A DNA stretch of 64,000 nucleotides from Tetranychus cinnabarinus. Taxonomy: Eukaryota; Arthropoda; Arachnida; Trombidiformes; Tetranychidae. The stretch lies in the NCBI GenBank assembly GCA_022266195.1, contig WHVY01000002.1, positions 12,353,001-12,417,000 of the forward strand, written 5' to 3'. Numbering within the stretch: position 1 is the first letter of the stretch; each line of letters opens with the position of its first letter. The notes beneath the pieces were generated by a model that was not told where the DNA came from, did not search any database, and saw nothing but the letters and a program-made list of their open reading frames with translations. Made by a program: the position numbers and the translations under genes. Below are positions 43,006-54,291 of this stretch, piece after piece.

Positions 43006-44030
43006 TCACAATTTCATTATCATCTTTACAATGCTTACATCGCTTTCAGCACTAATTTCACCAGAATATTGGGTTATTTCCTTTTTGATGATAATAGTGT
43101 CATCCGAGGAGTCACTAACTACTTCTTCAGATTCTGAAAAACGAGCTTTTTGAATTCGAGGGTGGTAGGGTTTCCGTCTCGAGACGTGGACTAAACTCAT
43201 CCGATTCTGTTTCTCATCTTTTAATATCTTGTAGTTGTTTAGACCAATGCGACTGATCACTGAATCGGGACCCAAAAAAGCATGCGATAGTTTCTCTGAC
43301 CTTCCAACCTTACGACTGGGAGTGTATACCATGACCTGATCACCTGATTCGAATAGAACTTCTCGTTGGCAAATGTCATAGTCTCGCTTACTATCAGCTT
43401 GGACTGAGTCTAAATTTTCCAGCGCTTCGTGGCGCTTCATGCTTAAAAAGGTTTTCAACAAATCTGCATATTCAGCCGCATCATCACATCCTAGTGTATC
43501 TGTTTCTAAGAAAATTTCGGTCGGCATGCGAGGCTCTCACCTATACAATAATAGAAACGGAGAAATTTTTGTCGATGACTTGACCTAAGTATTGTAAGCA
43601 AAACAAACAGATTGGAGACAGAAATCCCAATCATAGTGTTTGGTATTTACGTACATCGAAATCATGGTTGCAAGTGTTTTATTAAATCTTTCTGTACGCC
43701 CAATTTTTGGCTGGGTGCTAAGCTGTGGTTCGGGTGCGTTTTGACTCCAAAATTTTTTAAACCTCCTCTATTAATTTATCCTTTTAATTTATGCTTTTCC
43801 TTGAACAGTCAGGATTTTATTGGGTGGACCGAACCTAAAAACAATGTTTTTAGTTAAAGAGGTAGCAATTTCTGCGGATATAATATTTGGAATTGCCTTA
43901 CATTCAGCGCATATTATGGGATAGTCTGAGGCAACAATGATATATTTGTAAATTCATTCCAATCATCCCAAAGGGCCGCCTACAGTGATTGGACACAGGA
44001 GATTACTTTTCCCCACGGCTAATAAAGTTT
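43006..44030 (-). pseudogene. Second gypsy integrase fragment
   Basis: The 173-codon frame 43527-43006 aligns with the integrase C-terminal part of the element at 28799-29287 (FESGDQVMVYTPSRKVGRSE, SLVHVSRRKPYHPR). Sequence up to about 44030 matches the integrase core region in broken frames. It has clear divergence from the first copy, so it is a separate, older or different lineage insertion, heavily truncated. Confidence 0.8.
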
Positions 44031-45193
44031 TTCCAGAAAGTAAATTCATAATCTATTTTAGTCTAATCAGTATTTATGATACAGTTATCTGAAATACAGC
44101 TAAAAATTGAGTTTGTGCTTATATTTTAAAAATTTGCGCAGTTTAATTAAAAAGAAAGATATAACTTCATTGTATCAATTTTAATCAGTATCTGTAGTTA
44201 GATAATTATCATTAGAGATAACAAGATCTAGTTTCTCTCTAGCAGCACCAATGAAAAGCACGTAACAAACAAATGATCAAGAAACAAAAATACGCAAATA
44301 CTCTAATATCAATAATTTTTCTTATCTTTTCAAATCAACAACCAGTGTATAACTGATTTATCGAAATGCGTGAATGATTTAAAAATAAGCACAAACCTAA
44401 TTTTCGAAGCTGTTTAATTTTGTGCAGTAAGAGCGTTCACTTGCGTCACAAAATCTTAAGCTTTTTCTAGCAACAAGTCTTCACCATCATTTTCAGCTCT
44501 GGATACAAAACTTGTGATTTTTCTCGAAGCAACACTATTACTTTTTGAATGATCGTAGAAAAGATAAACCTGCGTTAAAAAGTTGACGACCCAAATCCAG
44601 CTGCCTTTTCCCTTGCGCAGGATTAGATATGCCAGTAATGAACTATGTTGCCTGCATCACGAGCACTGATAAATTTATCGTTGCAGTAGTTATGAATTTG
44701 AGCCATCTTCATCTGTTTCGATCCACCCTTGACTTGAGTATCTAGGATAGATTGTACTTGTCTTTTAGTTTTGTGAAACTTTTACTCTGTTTCTTCAATA
44801 CTATAATTGTGACTGTACGCAGTAACTTTATCTACAGTTGTCTTGGATACTCGAAGATCAAGTGATTTGAGGTAGTTTGAGTAAGATCATCCATTTGTAC
44901 ACTTTGACTACTTCAACGGGTATTGTTCTTGACTTGATGAGCTTGTTATATAATCAATTTGATAACTGCTATATTGGTCATCAGGTCATCTTCTCCAAAA
45001 ACTTTACAATTTTCTTCAATCACATTCAACCTGTTTTCTACTTTTGCTTTAATCTGCTTGAAAAGAATAGCTTTTCTTCACAATTTGCGTCACTGATGTA
45101 AAATCATCATAAAAATTGTCTATGATTGTAAGTGACAATGGTAAGTATGACTTATCTAATTTAAAAATAAAAAATGATTAATAAATTTATTTA
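44031..45193. other. Degenerate coding remnants, minus strand
   Basis: Minus-strand reading gives short protein-like runs broken by stops: MKMAQIHNYCNDKFISARD and AGNIVHYW near 44660-44720, and SVASRKITSFVSRAENDGED near 44470-44560. They resemble remnants of a transposon-encoded protein, but I cannot assign the family. No intact ORF. Confidence 0.35.
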
Positions 45194-45413
45194 GATCATC
45201 CTTTTACTATGCTCATTGCAGGTCCAACAGGAATTGGAAAAACTGACTTTGTTTGATTTTTAAAAGAGAACTGATTTGTGATCCGATACCAGAAAGAATA
45301 ATTTATTTCTATAGTGAATACTAAGAAATTTTCTATTCCTTGCAGCAAGTTTTTATCAAAGGTTTACCTGATGAAATTAACCTTTCCATCCTATAGTTTT
45401 CTGTATATTTTAT
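45194..45413 (+). pseudogene. P-loop ATPase fragment of a transposon-associated family
   Basis: After a possible splice acceptor (tttattTAG) the sequence reads HPFTMLIAGPTGIGKTDF (Walker A). Then, through two frame changes, come PERIIYFYSEY and VFIKGLPDEI. This order (GPTGxGKT, RIIxxYxExQ, F.xGLP) recurs in P-loop proteins of invertebrate mobile elements as I know them. It is only about 70 codons with stops, so a dead fragment. Confidence 0.5.
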
Positions 45414-45435
45414 CAATGGATTATTGTTTTTACCG

Positions 45436-46680
45436 GGCAGGTAACAATGAAGTGGCAGTATCTCCAGCCTCATCAATTGCTTCTAATAAACTCCATATTG
45501 ATGAACAAATAACCAATGAAGAAAATGACCATGAAATGGATGAACAGGAAAGTGGACAGGAGGATGAACAGAATGGTGGACAGGGTGATGAACAATCTGG
45601 AACGGTAGACAGTGAACCAACACCTTTGACTTAAATTGGAAAATCCGACATCTTGGACTTCCTCAATTTTAAAGTTAGTTTCCATGTTTTGCACACCGGA
45701 ACCAATACATGATTTGGGTGATCTAGACCAATAACCCAAACTAACGACGAAAGAGGTAGTCGAGGATGCAGAGTGCTATGAGGAGGCGAAAGCAGCTACT
45801 GTTGAGGAAGTCAAACAGAATTGTATTCCAATGCGATCACTGCAATGGTACCTTTAAAGCTTTGAAAGGATTGAAGGAACATCTTTTTGGTGTCGTAAGA
45901 GAAGGAAATGTTAAAAATAGATATAGAGTGGTTTCCTGTCCTCAGATTTGCGCAAGACAAAGTGACTGGGTATGATACATTTAAATGACCTTTAACACTT
46001 AATAAAGCTAACCCGTAAATAACTTGATATAAACTAAAGTGTAGTTCGAATGTTTAAGCTTTTTTCTGAATAAACGAGTAAATCACCGTTTCTATGGCAA
46101 CAGAGTAAGCTCTTGACCATTTAAAACTTCATGACACACGTCTTTTTCAATTTTAACCTATTAAAAGTATGGCTTGTTTCCATAGGCCAAATTAGCTTAA
46201 AATTCGATTAAAAAACTAAATCAAAAGTTTGCATGTTCTAATACTCTACTCGCATGTTTTTTTTCAGCATGTCTATAGAATTATCATGAAATTTTCGAAT
46301 TCCGGTCATAGCAATTGGACACCTTCCATTGTAAATGAAGCAGGTGCAACTGTTTGCAGTGTGGATCATGGCTTGAAGTTGGAGCAACTATCAACTAGTG
46401 ACCAAAGACAAGCCATATACCTAATAAATCATCATCACGGTTTGCCATTTCAAGTGAAGGCGGGAAAAGAATTGAACAAAATTGATGGACTTATCTGTAC
46501 ATTCTATGATATGAGCATTGATGATGACCACTTCCTTATCGCTTGCAAGTCAAAAGAGGCAGAGGAAATTCTCAAGTCCCTTGGAATTCCCAGACTAAAT
46601 ATTGGAAAGCTTGGTGCAATCTGGAGTAATATGCTGCCGAGGTTGGAGCCATGTGTGCTGCATTGAAAGATGGGAAAACG
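45436..46680 (+). pseudogene. Acidic, single C2H2 zinc-finger protein (relative of 34290-35274)
   Basis: The first part (to 45634) is an acidic Asp/Glu/Gln/Gly repeat after a possible acceptor (gggcag). The zinc-finger part (45766-45969) has FQCDHCNGTFKALKGLKEH and then NRYRVVSC, the same layout as the finger-plus-RYxxxSC block at 34966-35060. It ends at a donor (TGG|GTATGA) that joins in phase to an acceptor at 46267 (ttttttcag) and a further exon (NSGHSNWTPSIVNEAGA, ICTFYDMSIDDDHFLIAC). The link between the acidic part and the finger needs a frame change or an unseen intron, and the last exon changes frame near 46625. Function unknown; no known family. Confidence 0.45.
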
Positions 46681-46906
46681 CAGCCTTAATGCATTGATTG
46701 GAATGAAAAAATGGGATGAGAAAGATCCAGCTCATCAAGAAGAGCAACGAGGACAGGATGTTTGTTGTAATATGCCTGGAAACGCGGGTAAAGCAAATGT
46801 ATCGAAAATTGTAATCAAATAATAATATTGTATTCAAATAATGAAAATTGTTATAAATTATATACATGATGTCATAGGGAAACATTCATTCCCTTCTCAA
46901 AAAATG

Positions 46907-47046
46907 CCGTTGAAAGACGGTGAGAATCGTAAACATAAATGACCTTCAAATAGTCGTTGAAAAAGGGTGTTTAACTGAAATGTCGTTGAAAGACGGTGTT
47001 CAAGCGGAAGTGCCTCAGGGGATAAAATAGCCGTTGAAAGATGGTG
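46907..47046. repeat. Four-copy degenerate motif (C/T)CGTTGAAAGACGGTG
   Basis: Copies of 16 bp lie at 46907, 46954, 46983 and 47031 with 0-2 changes each, spaced 47, 29 and 48 bp. Each copy has CGTT...GACGG partial symmetry. No ORF covers them. Confidence 0.6.
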
Positions 47047-47118
47047 TTTGTCAGGGGGGAGTGACTGAGGGGGCGCGCGATTTTTTCCCCTATTTCCGTT
47101 TTCGGTTTCTGAGCCAGA

Positions 47119-47253
47119 AGCGTATGTTTCTATACTACTGATGAAGGAGAACCTACTGTTGGCGTTGACTATTTTGTCACTATTGTTGACCTTACTAATG
47201 GCCTAAGAGTTAGACTACAAGCTTGGGACACAGCAGGACAAGAAAAATTAAGG
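47119..47253 (+). pseudogene. Rab39-like small GTPase exon fragment
   Basis: One frame encodes TDEGEPTVGVDYF (switch I), VRLQAWDTAGQEKLR (Walker B/switch II), typical of Rab GTPases and nearest to the Rab39 pattern PTVGVDFF. It ends at a possible donor (AAG|GTTATT). The P-loop exon, NKxD and SAK motifs are not seen nearby, so this is an isolated exon or a duplication fragment. Confidence 0.6.
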
Positions 47254-48525
47254 TTATTTAATCAAAATCTATTCTTTTACGATAATTTAATCATTCCACC
47301 TATATTATTGAGGTTACACTGTTTTCACATTGTTTTCATTTCACCAGAATTGCTGACCTTCAGTTAACTTGATTACCATTCTCATATATCAAATGAGGTT
47401 GGATTAACCGAAAATTAAATCATATCAACGTTTTTAGGTGTTTTTATTCATATATTTATCAATCATCTATTATAAATAATCTAAAGATGTCAGATTGATT
47501 CCACCAGTGGATTTATTCACCATAATAAAAGGTCCAGATAGCATTTCAACAAGGTTTTTTGACGATATGATATGACGATGCTTGTTCACTGAGGTAGACA
47601 GATGTTGACCGATCGACAAATGGCTCGTTTAGCTCTATCAGCGATTCAAATGGATATAGAATTTTGAACAATTACAATCGACGACTCCGAGGAGCCGATC
47701 ACAGGAGTTCAAGAAGCAAATGCTGTTGACGCACTTGTTGGCAAAATACGAATCATTCAACTATTAATGAAGTTTAGTGACTTTGACTTAACATTTGCAT
47801 TGCTAGTGCAAAAATTTTATTCAAATAATTCACAAACTGTTCATTCATCTACTTGGCCATCTGTGCAAAACAATTTTTAACGAATCTACCTTTCTTAGGA
47901 AAATTCAATTAAGGTAGAAATTTTGATGAACACACATTTTCCTAAACTGACACCTTGCTGGCGAGTCGCATCCACGATGTCCAAATTAAGTCAAATTTGG
48001 TAAACAACATTATAAATGTTGTTTGAATTTGCAATGAAATTGATTATTAACACATTAATTTACTTTGTAAATTATTTCCTTTTTTACTATCGATGCGTCC
48101 AACTAGTGATTTTTGTTGCTGCAATTATGACTTATTCCATCAATTATTTGTTGTGAGTAAATATATTAGGCATGTTCTGTATAACCGATAAATAATCAAA
48201 AAATGGTTAAATAGCCAAGAGTAGTCGATTGAAGGCGATCAAAAGGTACAAAAATGATGACAATGAAAATCAATAGATTTAATGTTGAACATTGGCTTTA
48301 TGAAGTTTACCTTTACCTCTTCAATTCCATCATTTCAGTGTTGCTCTGTTCATCATCATGAACGATGATCAAAACGACGCCTCCTTTTATTACTTACTCA
48401 GAGAGTGATTTTTATATGAAACATTACATTTTAATGGACTCACCCTCAATCATCAGTCTCACCTACAGTTAAGAAGATGGAAGATGAATTTGGTGAAATG
48501 ATGATAACAATTGTTGAGACAAAAT
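47254..48525. other. Intergenic stretch
   Basis: A plus-strand frame near 47600-47770 (LLTDRQMARLALSAIQMDIEF, then PITGVQEANAVDALVGKI) reads protein-like but has a stop, and I do not recognise it. The rest is AT-rich. Confidence 0.35.
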
Positions 48526-50163
48526 CTATGAAATATTAAACAAAATAATGTTGATTAAATTCAGTGTTTCTTCGACCCACTTGTTCCAATTTTCTTTAAC
48601 TTCTGAATCCAAAGAGTTAAAGCAAGTTTCAACCACTGCTATGTCCTTAGTCGATAGGATGTGATTAGCAATTTTGATTATGTGTCCCGTGTAGGCCGGT
48701 TTAACAGGTGATTGGTTTTCTTTGAAGTGTGTGTAAGTATCGAGTATTTTTTGGATTAAGTTGTATTCAACCAGTAGTTGGTGAACTAGAGATGTGACAT
48801 TTTCGATTTCTTTTGCAGGATTAGTTTCTCCGTCTTGACCATTCCTTTCTCTTCTATTTCGGTGGGACTTGTTACAGGTGAGGTAGACTTTGGATTGTCT
48901 AGAATGCAATTAATACTTTGCTCAACTTGAGTGTGTAGAAAATTGTTGTATGCATATTCGAAGAAAAGATCCATCAAAGCAGGCAATGTTTTTAGAGTAG
49001 TTAATTTGCGGTTAATTGTCGAATTATTGCTACTTAATAAAGCTCGGATGAGATGAACCACCTCAACTCTGGTAGCGCCGAACGGTTTCTCAATTAAACC
49101 AATTGTAGTTCGGACTGGGCTCTTTTCTGGCGGGTTGGTGAGCAGGGAATGAAAATCTTCGAGGCGAGGCACGATTGCAGCATGAACCTGCCGCATACTT
49201 TTCGTTAATCGTTCAATATCGAGCGGTGTCATCAAATCTGGTAACGCTGTTTCGTTGACAGAAAACATGGGATATGAAACTATTTTTTCCATTGTGACAA
49301 TATCACCGATTTCAATTTTACTTTCTGCGCCAGTTTCTTCATCAACAGGAGATTGTTTTGGTGGCAGATTGGCACGATAGCGGCGATATTCCAGAAGAGC
49401 TTGGATAACTTGAATACCATTAACCAGGCATGACTCAGTTCTCGTTTCAAACATATTGGTAAACAAGTTGGTTATTGTGTCAGTCGATTCTAACATTCTA
49501 CATTCACGTTATATCATCCAATAGAGGGTTTGGTCCAGCATTTTCTTGATTGCAAGTTTGATGTTCTCGACTGAATCGAATTATATCGCAAAGTAGCTGG
49601 GCTGCATTCGATTGAGCAGCTGGATCAACATCTGCCTTGAACAGCGCAATCAGTTTTTCCATCAAACCTTGTTTGTAATAGAACTGTCATAAATAAAAAT
49701 AAAATCAAGGTGTGAGATTTAAGATGCGAAATCTGCGGGAAAATAAACTTACATTAAGGTAAGCTGATGCTATTTCGGGCGAATCAGAGCATGAAAGAGA
49801 TTTAAAGAGAAGATCCATAACTGCTGAAGTGCCAACGTGGGCAACTAAAGATGAAACAAAATCACCTCGCCTCGAGTGAATGTCATCAGAAACTTTAGAC
49901 ACATTTTGCGGTAAACTAAATATCACTTTGCAAATAAGACTAGCCAAAAGTGAGTTCAACGGTTCTGCAGATTGCAGCTTATCATAAAAATTTGACACTA
50001 AATCAGGATGGTTTGCAAATGTTTCAAAATGACTTTTTTCGCAGGATAACACCTCACAGGCCATGTTAGCATATTTATATCTATTTCTTTCATCAGCATC
50101 ATCAGGTGGATCAGATGTAACCAATGTGACCAGTTTCATTAAAATATCGGGTTGACAGAGACT
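48526..50163 (-). pseudogene. PPP6R: PP6 regulatory subunit (SAPS domain), partial and frameshifted
   Basis: SAPS proteins target protein phosphatase 6. The exon 50163-about 49750 reads LVTSDPPDDADERNRYKYAN, LNSLLASLICKVI and HVGTSAVMDLLFKSLSC. After a ~65-bp intron comes KQGLMEKLIALFKADVDPAA and AQLLCDIIRF, then stops near 49505. 49496-48786 reads NMFETRTESCLVNGIQVIQA, IVPRLEDFHSLLTNPPEKSP and MDLFFEYAYNNFLHTQVE. In another frame (to 48526) comes GHIIKIANHIL and WNKWVEETLNLIN, the end of the SAPS domain. Breaks occur near 49500 and 48840. The N-terminal exon and the C-terminal tail are absent, so it is a partial duplicate or damaged gene. Confidence 0.85.
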
Positions 50164-51381
50164 GAAAAAATAAACGAGAATAATTACGTATTAGATAACA
50201 GAGAAAAGAGAAAAATGTGAACATTAATGAGCTTGTGCATGATATTTACATTTTATATGTTTCCTGTTGAATGGCATTTTATAGCCATAATTATAATCAT
50301 CATTTAAATCAGATTCTAAACCTTTTTCGATTAAATTAACAATTAATTTTGAAAGAAATTCATGTTAAATCAAGCAAAATTTACAATTACATTCAACACT
50401 CATTTCTCATGTTGAGCGAGTTATCATTTACGCAAACCTGCCGAGTGTAAATCAATTTATTTACATTATCGATTAAAATTGCTATCAAATTGAAATTATG
50501 ATTATAAATAATTCGATTTTGAGATGCAAAATAATTGAATAATTTACATAAATAATGAAATACGATAATGAAAAACAAACAGTACAATGTTATTAATTTA
50601 TGTCTAGCAATCGTATTCATATAAGAGTAAGTTTTTTGACGAAAGGTAAAATCAAATTTTGACGCCTTTGTCCATTTAGAGCCACAACTTGACAATTCGC
50701 GCTCGAAATTAATTAATTTTTTTACAACACATTTTAGCTCTATTTTGACGGTTGAATGGTGCCTGTAAGTCTAGTCTAACTGTCGCAATTAAATTTTGAA
50801 AAATTAGTCCAAAACATTACTGTTCATACCTTGGTAATTTGAATGAAAAGTGAATTCAATTTCAAACATTAATATACACAAATTTGAATGGTAACAATTT
50901 AAATTTTGTATCATCTCTAGTCTTACAAATTGTCAAAGAAATGAAAGTTTCTGTATTTTTACCATTTGTCTCAAGTGTTATTACATTTATCAAAACATAA
51001 CTTGCTGATTATTATTATTTTTATTAACTTTTACTGTTTAAACAGCAAACTATGTATACTGATAGATGATAAACTGGTGAATAGATGGAAGCAATAAAGA
51101 AGATGAAAAGATGATAATGAGAGGAAAAGCTGAATTTATTCACAATTTGCTCAGAATTGGCAAAATGTAGCAATAAAAATGTTGAATTATAAGAGAAGGG
51201 ATTGGAAAGCCTAAGGTTGTTTAGGAGAAACAGAAATTTATATTCCCTGAATAACAAAGACAACTGAATGTTAGATATACATTTTGATATGAATATCTCA
51301 ATTCAAGTTTACGTTAAAAATGTATCAAATGACGAACTGGGAATTTGTTTTTATCCCTTTTCAGTTTCACTTGAAAACGAG
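50164..51381. other. Intergenic stretch
   Basis: No gene seen; the expected 5' exon of the SAPS gene was looked for and not found. AT-rich. Confidence 0.4.
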
Positions 51382-51516
51382 AGACAAGCAGTTTGCGTTG
51401 AGGCTGGTATGATTGCTTTACGTCGTAATGCATCCATAGTAATCCATGAAGATTTTATGGACGCTATTTTGGAAGTACAGGCTAAAAAGAAGACAAATCT
51501 CAACTATTATGCCTAA
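51382..51516 (+). pseudogene. PSMC3: C-terminal fragment of 26S proteasome ATPase Rpt5
   Basis: The last ~44 codons read RQAVCVEAGMIALRRN, HEDFMDAILEVQAKKK and NLNYYA, almost the exact Rpt5 (PSMC3) C-terminus including the terminal HbYX motif that docks in the 20S ring. No AAA+ domain precedes it, and the upstream sequence is unrelated. It is a stranded last exon or duplication fragment. Confidence 0.8.
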
Positions 51517-51788
51517 TTATATATTCAATTAAAAAGTCATTGTAAATGATTTAGAATGGTTTCATCAAAACTCCTTGTTTATAATGATTGTCTAGTATTT
51601 TCATTGTCACCTGAACCTTTTTTATGCTATTTTTTTCAGGAGATTATATAAAATTGTAGTAAAAAATTTGGAAAATAAAAAAATGTTATTAAATCAAATT
51701 ATAAACCAAAACAGATGAAATTTAATTTTGTTTTGATTACAATTCAACAGGTAGATACAGATATATGCATAATAAGAATAAGTATATA

Positions 51789-51980
51789 CAGTGAAACCTC
51801 GGTTATTTTATATTTTTGTTATGCTGGGTATTTTAAGAAAACAAGAGATGGCGTAACAAAAAATTAGTATAAACCTTTGTAAATGACCGAAGGGGGAGAA
51901 ACTTTGTGCTCCCTAGCTGCTAGACTCTCGCTATGTAAAATATAAAATAACTGAGGTATAAAATAACCGAGGTTTCACTG
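51789..51980. mobile_element. 192-bp pogo/Tigger-like MITE
   Basis: Terminal inverted repeats CAGTGAAACCTCGGTTATTT (about 24 bp) with TA on both sides (51787-51788, 51981-51982). CAGTG.AACCTCG ends are typical of the pogo/Tigger branch of Tc1/mariner. Confidence 0.85.
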
Positions 51981-52368
51981 TATGTGCATAAAAATTTATG
52001 TTCGGAACGTAAAATCATAAATCTGTGAATGATCAAATATGATGTCTCTTCCAATTGACAGCAATAATTCAATTAGAGTCTGGGCCGTGAAGGTTAATAA
52101 AAAAAACAAGCTATCATAGCGTTTTGAAATAAATGCACTGTCGGAAAATTCGGTAATTATCCAAAAAAGGTCAGAAAATATAGATAGATAGCTTTTTAGT
52201 ATCTACCGTGAAAATTGTTAATGGAAGAATATTAGAATTTTTAAGGATATTAAAAATTGAAACGGGAATGATTGAACATAAACTCATGAAGCTTCAGCGC
52301 CATTATTCTTCAGGATTTTCAATTTTGATTCCATCGGGAAATGAAGTAAAGAATTCCCTATTCTTTTG

Positions 52369-53200
52369 TCAAAGCTCGGCAAGTTTTTCGTCACTCAATG
52401 AAATCAAACCCATGTTGATTAGAAATTCACAAGCGGCTGTAATAGAGAAGAGAAACAATTTAATTTTAAAGTTATGATGAATGTTGTTCAAATCAAACTT
52501 ACTTGGGCCTGATAATCGATAATGAAGCTTTATCAAATCAAAAACGCATTGTTTCTTGATTTCGCACTCTAAGCAATTCTTTTTACTCAATCTTGTGGTA
52601 TATTTATACCCTTCTTGGCAGTTCGTGGGCTATCTGATTTAGCGAACCAATCACTGTGGACTGTGTCTTAAAGAATTTTTCCAATGTTGACCAGCAATTT
52701 TGAAGTAAGGAAAACAAGCCCTGTTGAGAAAAATTATCAGAATTTTTAAACTGAAAAATGGTGAAACACAAATAAACGCTTACATTAAAAATCTATAAAC
52801 TTCAGAGACTTCTTGTTGACGAGTAGGAACACTACAGATAGCTAAGGCACATAGCATGTTATGTGAAAAAGGTGGTTTCAGGTATCCATTGTGGGTCGAA
52901 GAATACAAAGCATGAATATCAATGATACAATCCTCAATTATTTGCTTTTTTCCACTTTTGGCCGATTTCTGGAAGTATTTCAAATGTTTCTTGCAACAAG
53001 AGCCTTCCTGACTAGTTGAGGGTTGAGAGGCAGGTGAGTTTTGAGATTCATTAAATCCACCGATTGAACCATGGGATGATCCATAGGAACTAGAAAACGC
53101 TAATGGCTGAGAAAAATTATCAAAACTTTGATTCTTTGAGTTGTCCAATGATTTTAATTGAAAAATATTATCTTGAGATCTTTGAGAATTTTGATTTTGA
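52369..53200 (-). pseudogene. Forkhead-domain protein with two compensating frame breaks
   Basis: Exons (minus): about 53200-52784, 52720-52503, 52436-52369, with GT-AG introns in phase. The first is Ser/Gln-rich, then LKPPFSHNMLCALAICSVPT, EVSEVYRFL. The second gives MACFPYFKIAGQHWKNSLRHS, matching the KPPYSY..L..AI / FPYF...WKNSIRH core of a forkhead (winged-helix) DNA-binding domain. Straight after RHS the frame has stops. The wing (HSDWFAKSDSPRTAKKG) is in another frame, and the original frame resumes (YKYTTRLSKKN...) to a TGA. The 5' exons are not found; the frame lacks an ATG. It is a transcription factor gene, either decayed over a ~45-base block or carrying two sequence errors. Confidence 0.65.
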
Positions 53201-54291
53201 GATCGTTGAGAGAGCGAAAAAACTCAGAACGCCTAAAATCACCATCTTTTAGGAGCTGATTCAAACAAGTAATCAGAAGTCCATGAGGGAAATATTTTCT
53301 TTAGCATTCTCACTGGTATCATCACCTTCGTCTTCAACAGAAAAGGTGTTAGATTAACATCATTGAATTCTTAAAGAGGGGTCTATTACCTGGAAAAAAA
53401 GGGAAATTCATCAGGCTGACCAATTAATCAACTCGAACAAGATCGATTGGTGTGTATATTATAAAGATCAATAATATATTACTTATTCCCTTATTCATTT
53501 CAAAATAACAGTAATTTTAAAGTTGAATGAAATAAAAAAGTCAAGAATGGTTGCCATTGCCATCTAGTCTTCATATAAGCATTTAATAGTAACCGCCAAT
53601 AATTATTTCCATCTGATATTTAAACATGTGAATATTATTTCAAAAAACTGGAATAATTCCAATTGACTCCGATTACTCAAATGAAATAGAATTTTCAAGC
53701 TTAGATTCATAGTGAATGATCTCTGAAAATGACATGTTGAGTGAAAAATAGTAATTGTTCCTTGAAATTACAACCGACATAAATGAAATGAATTTTTTAA
53801 TGAAATCTTTTTAATCACTCATCAAAAATTAATTTAACTCCAAATTTTATCATGAAAATCAATCGTTACATGTACAAAAGGTTTGGAATAACAATATAAT
53901 ATTTGATCAAAGAAACATGAGACATATTATGTCAAAGTAAACAAAATTTTAGTGAATAATGATTCTAGTTTTCTGAGTCTGGCTCAGGATCTCAGGATTT
54001 CAAAACTGCAAATTTTTTAAGAATATTAAGTCAAGGTGAGCTTTTAGATGTCAATCTAACATGAATTATCAGATAAAATAGTTTCTGAATATTCTATAAG
54101 TTAAGACACAATCGTTACACCTGAAAAAAGAAAATTAATGTAGCTTACATCCGATTCCAGTGGAATTCATTGAACAGAATTTTTTACAAAATTTATGTAG
54201 ATTCTGTCATGAGATCAGATGGGGAAAATTGAAAAAAGAATAGAAAAATTTAGAGTTCCTCAGATTCTTAAATATTTCAGTTTGAAACAAG
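53201..54291. other. Intergenic stretch, possible 5' exon of the forkhead gene
   Basis: At about 53250-53300 (minus) WTSDYLFESAPKRW is open but not joined. The rest is AT-rich with no gene. Confidence 0.35.
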
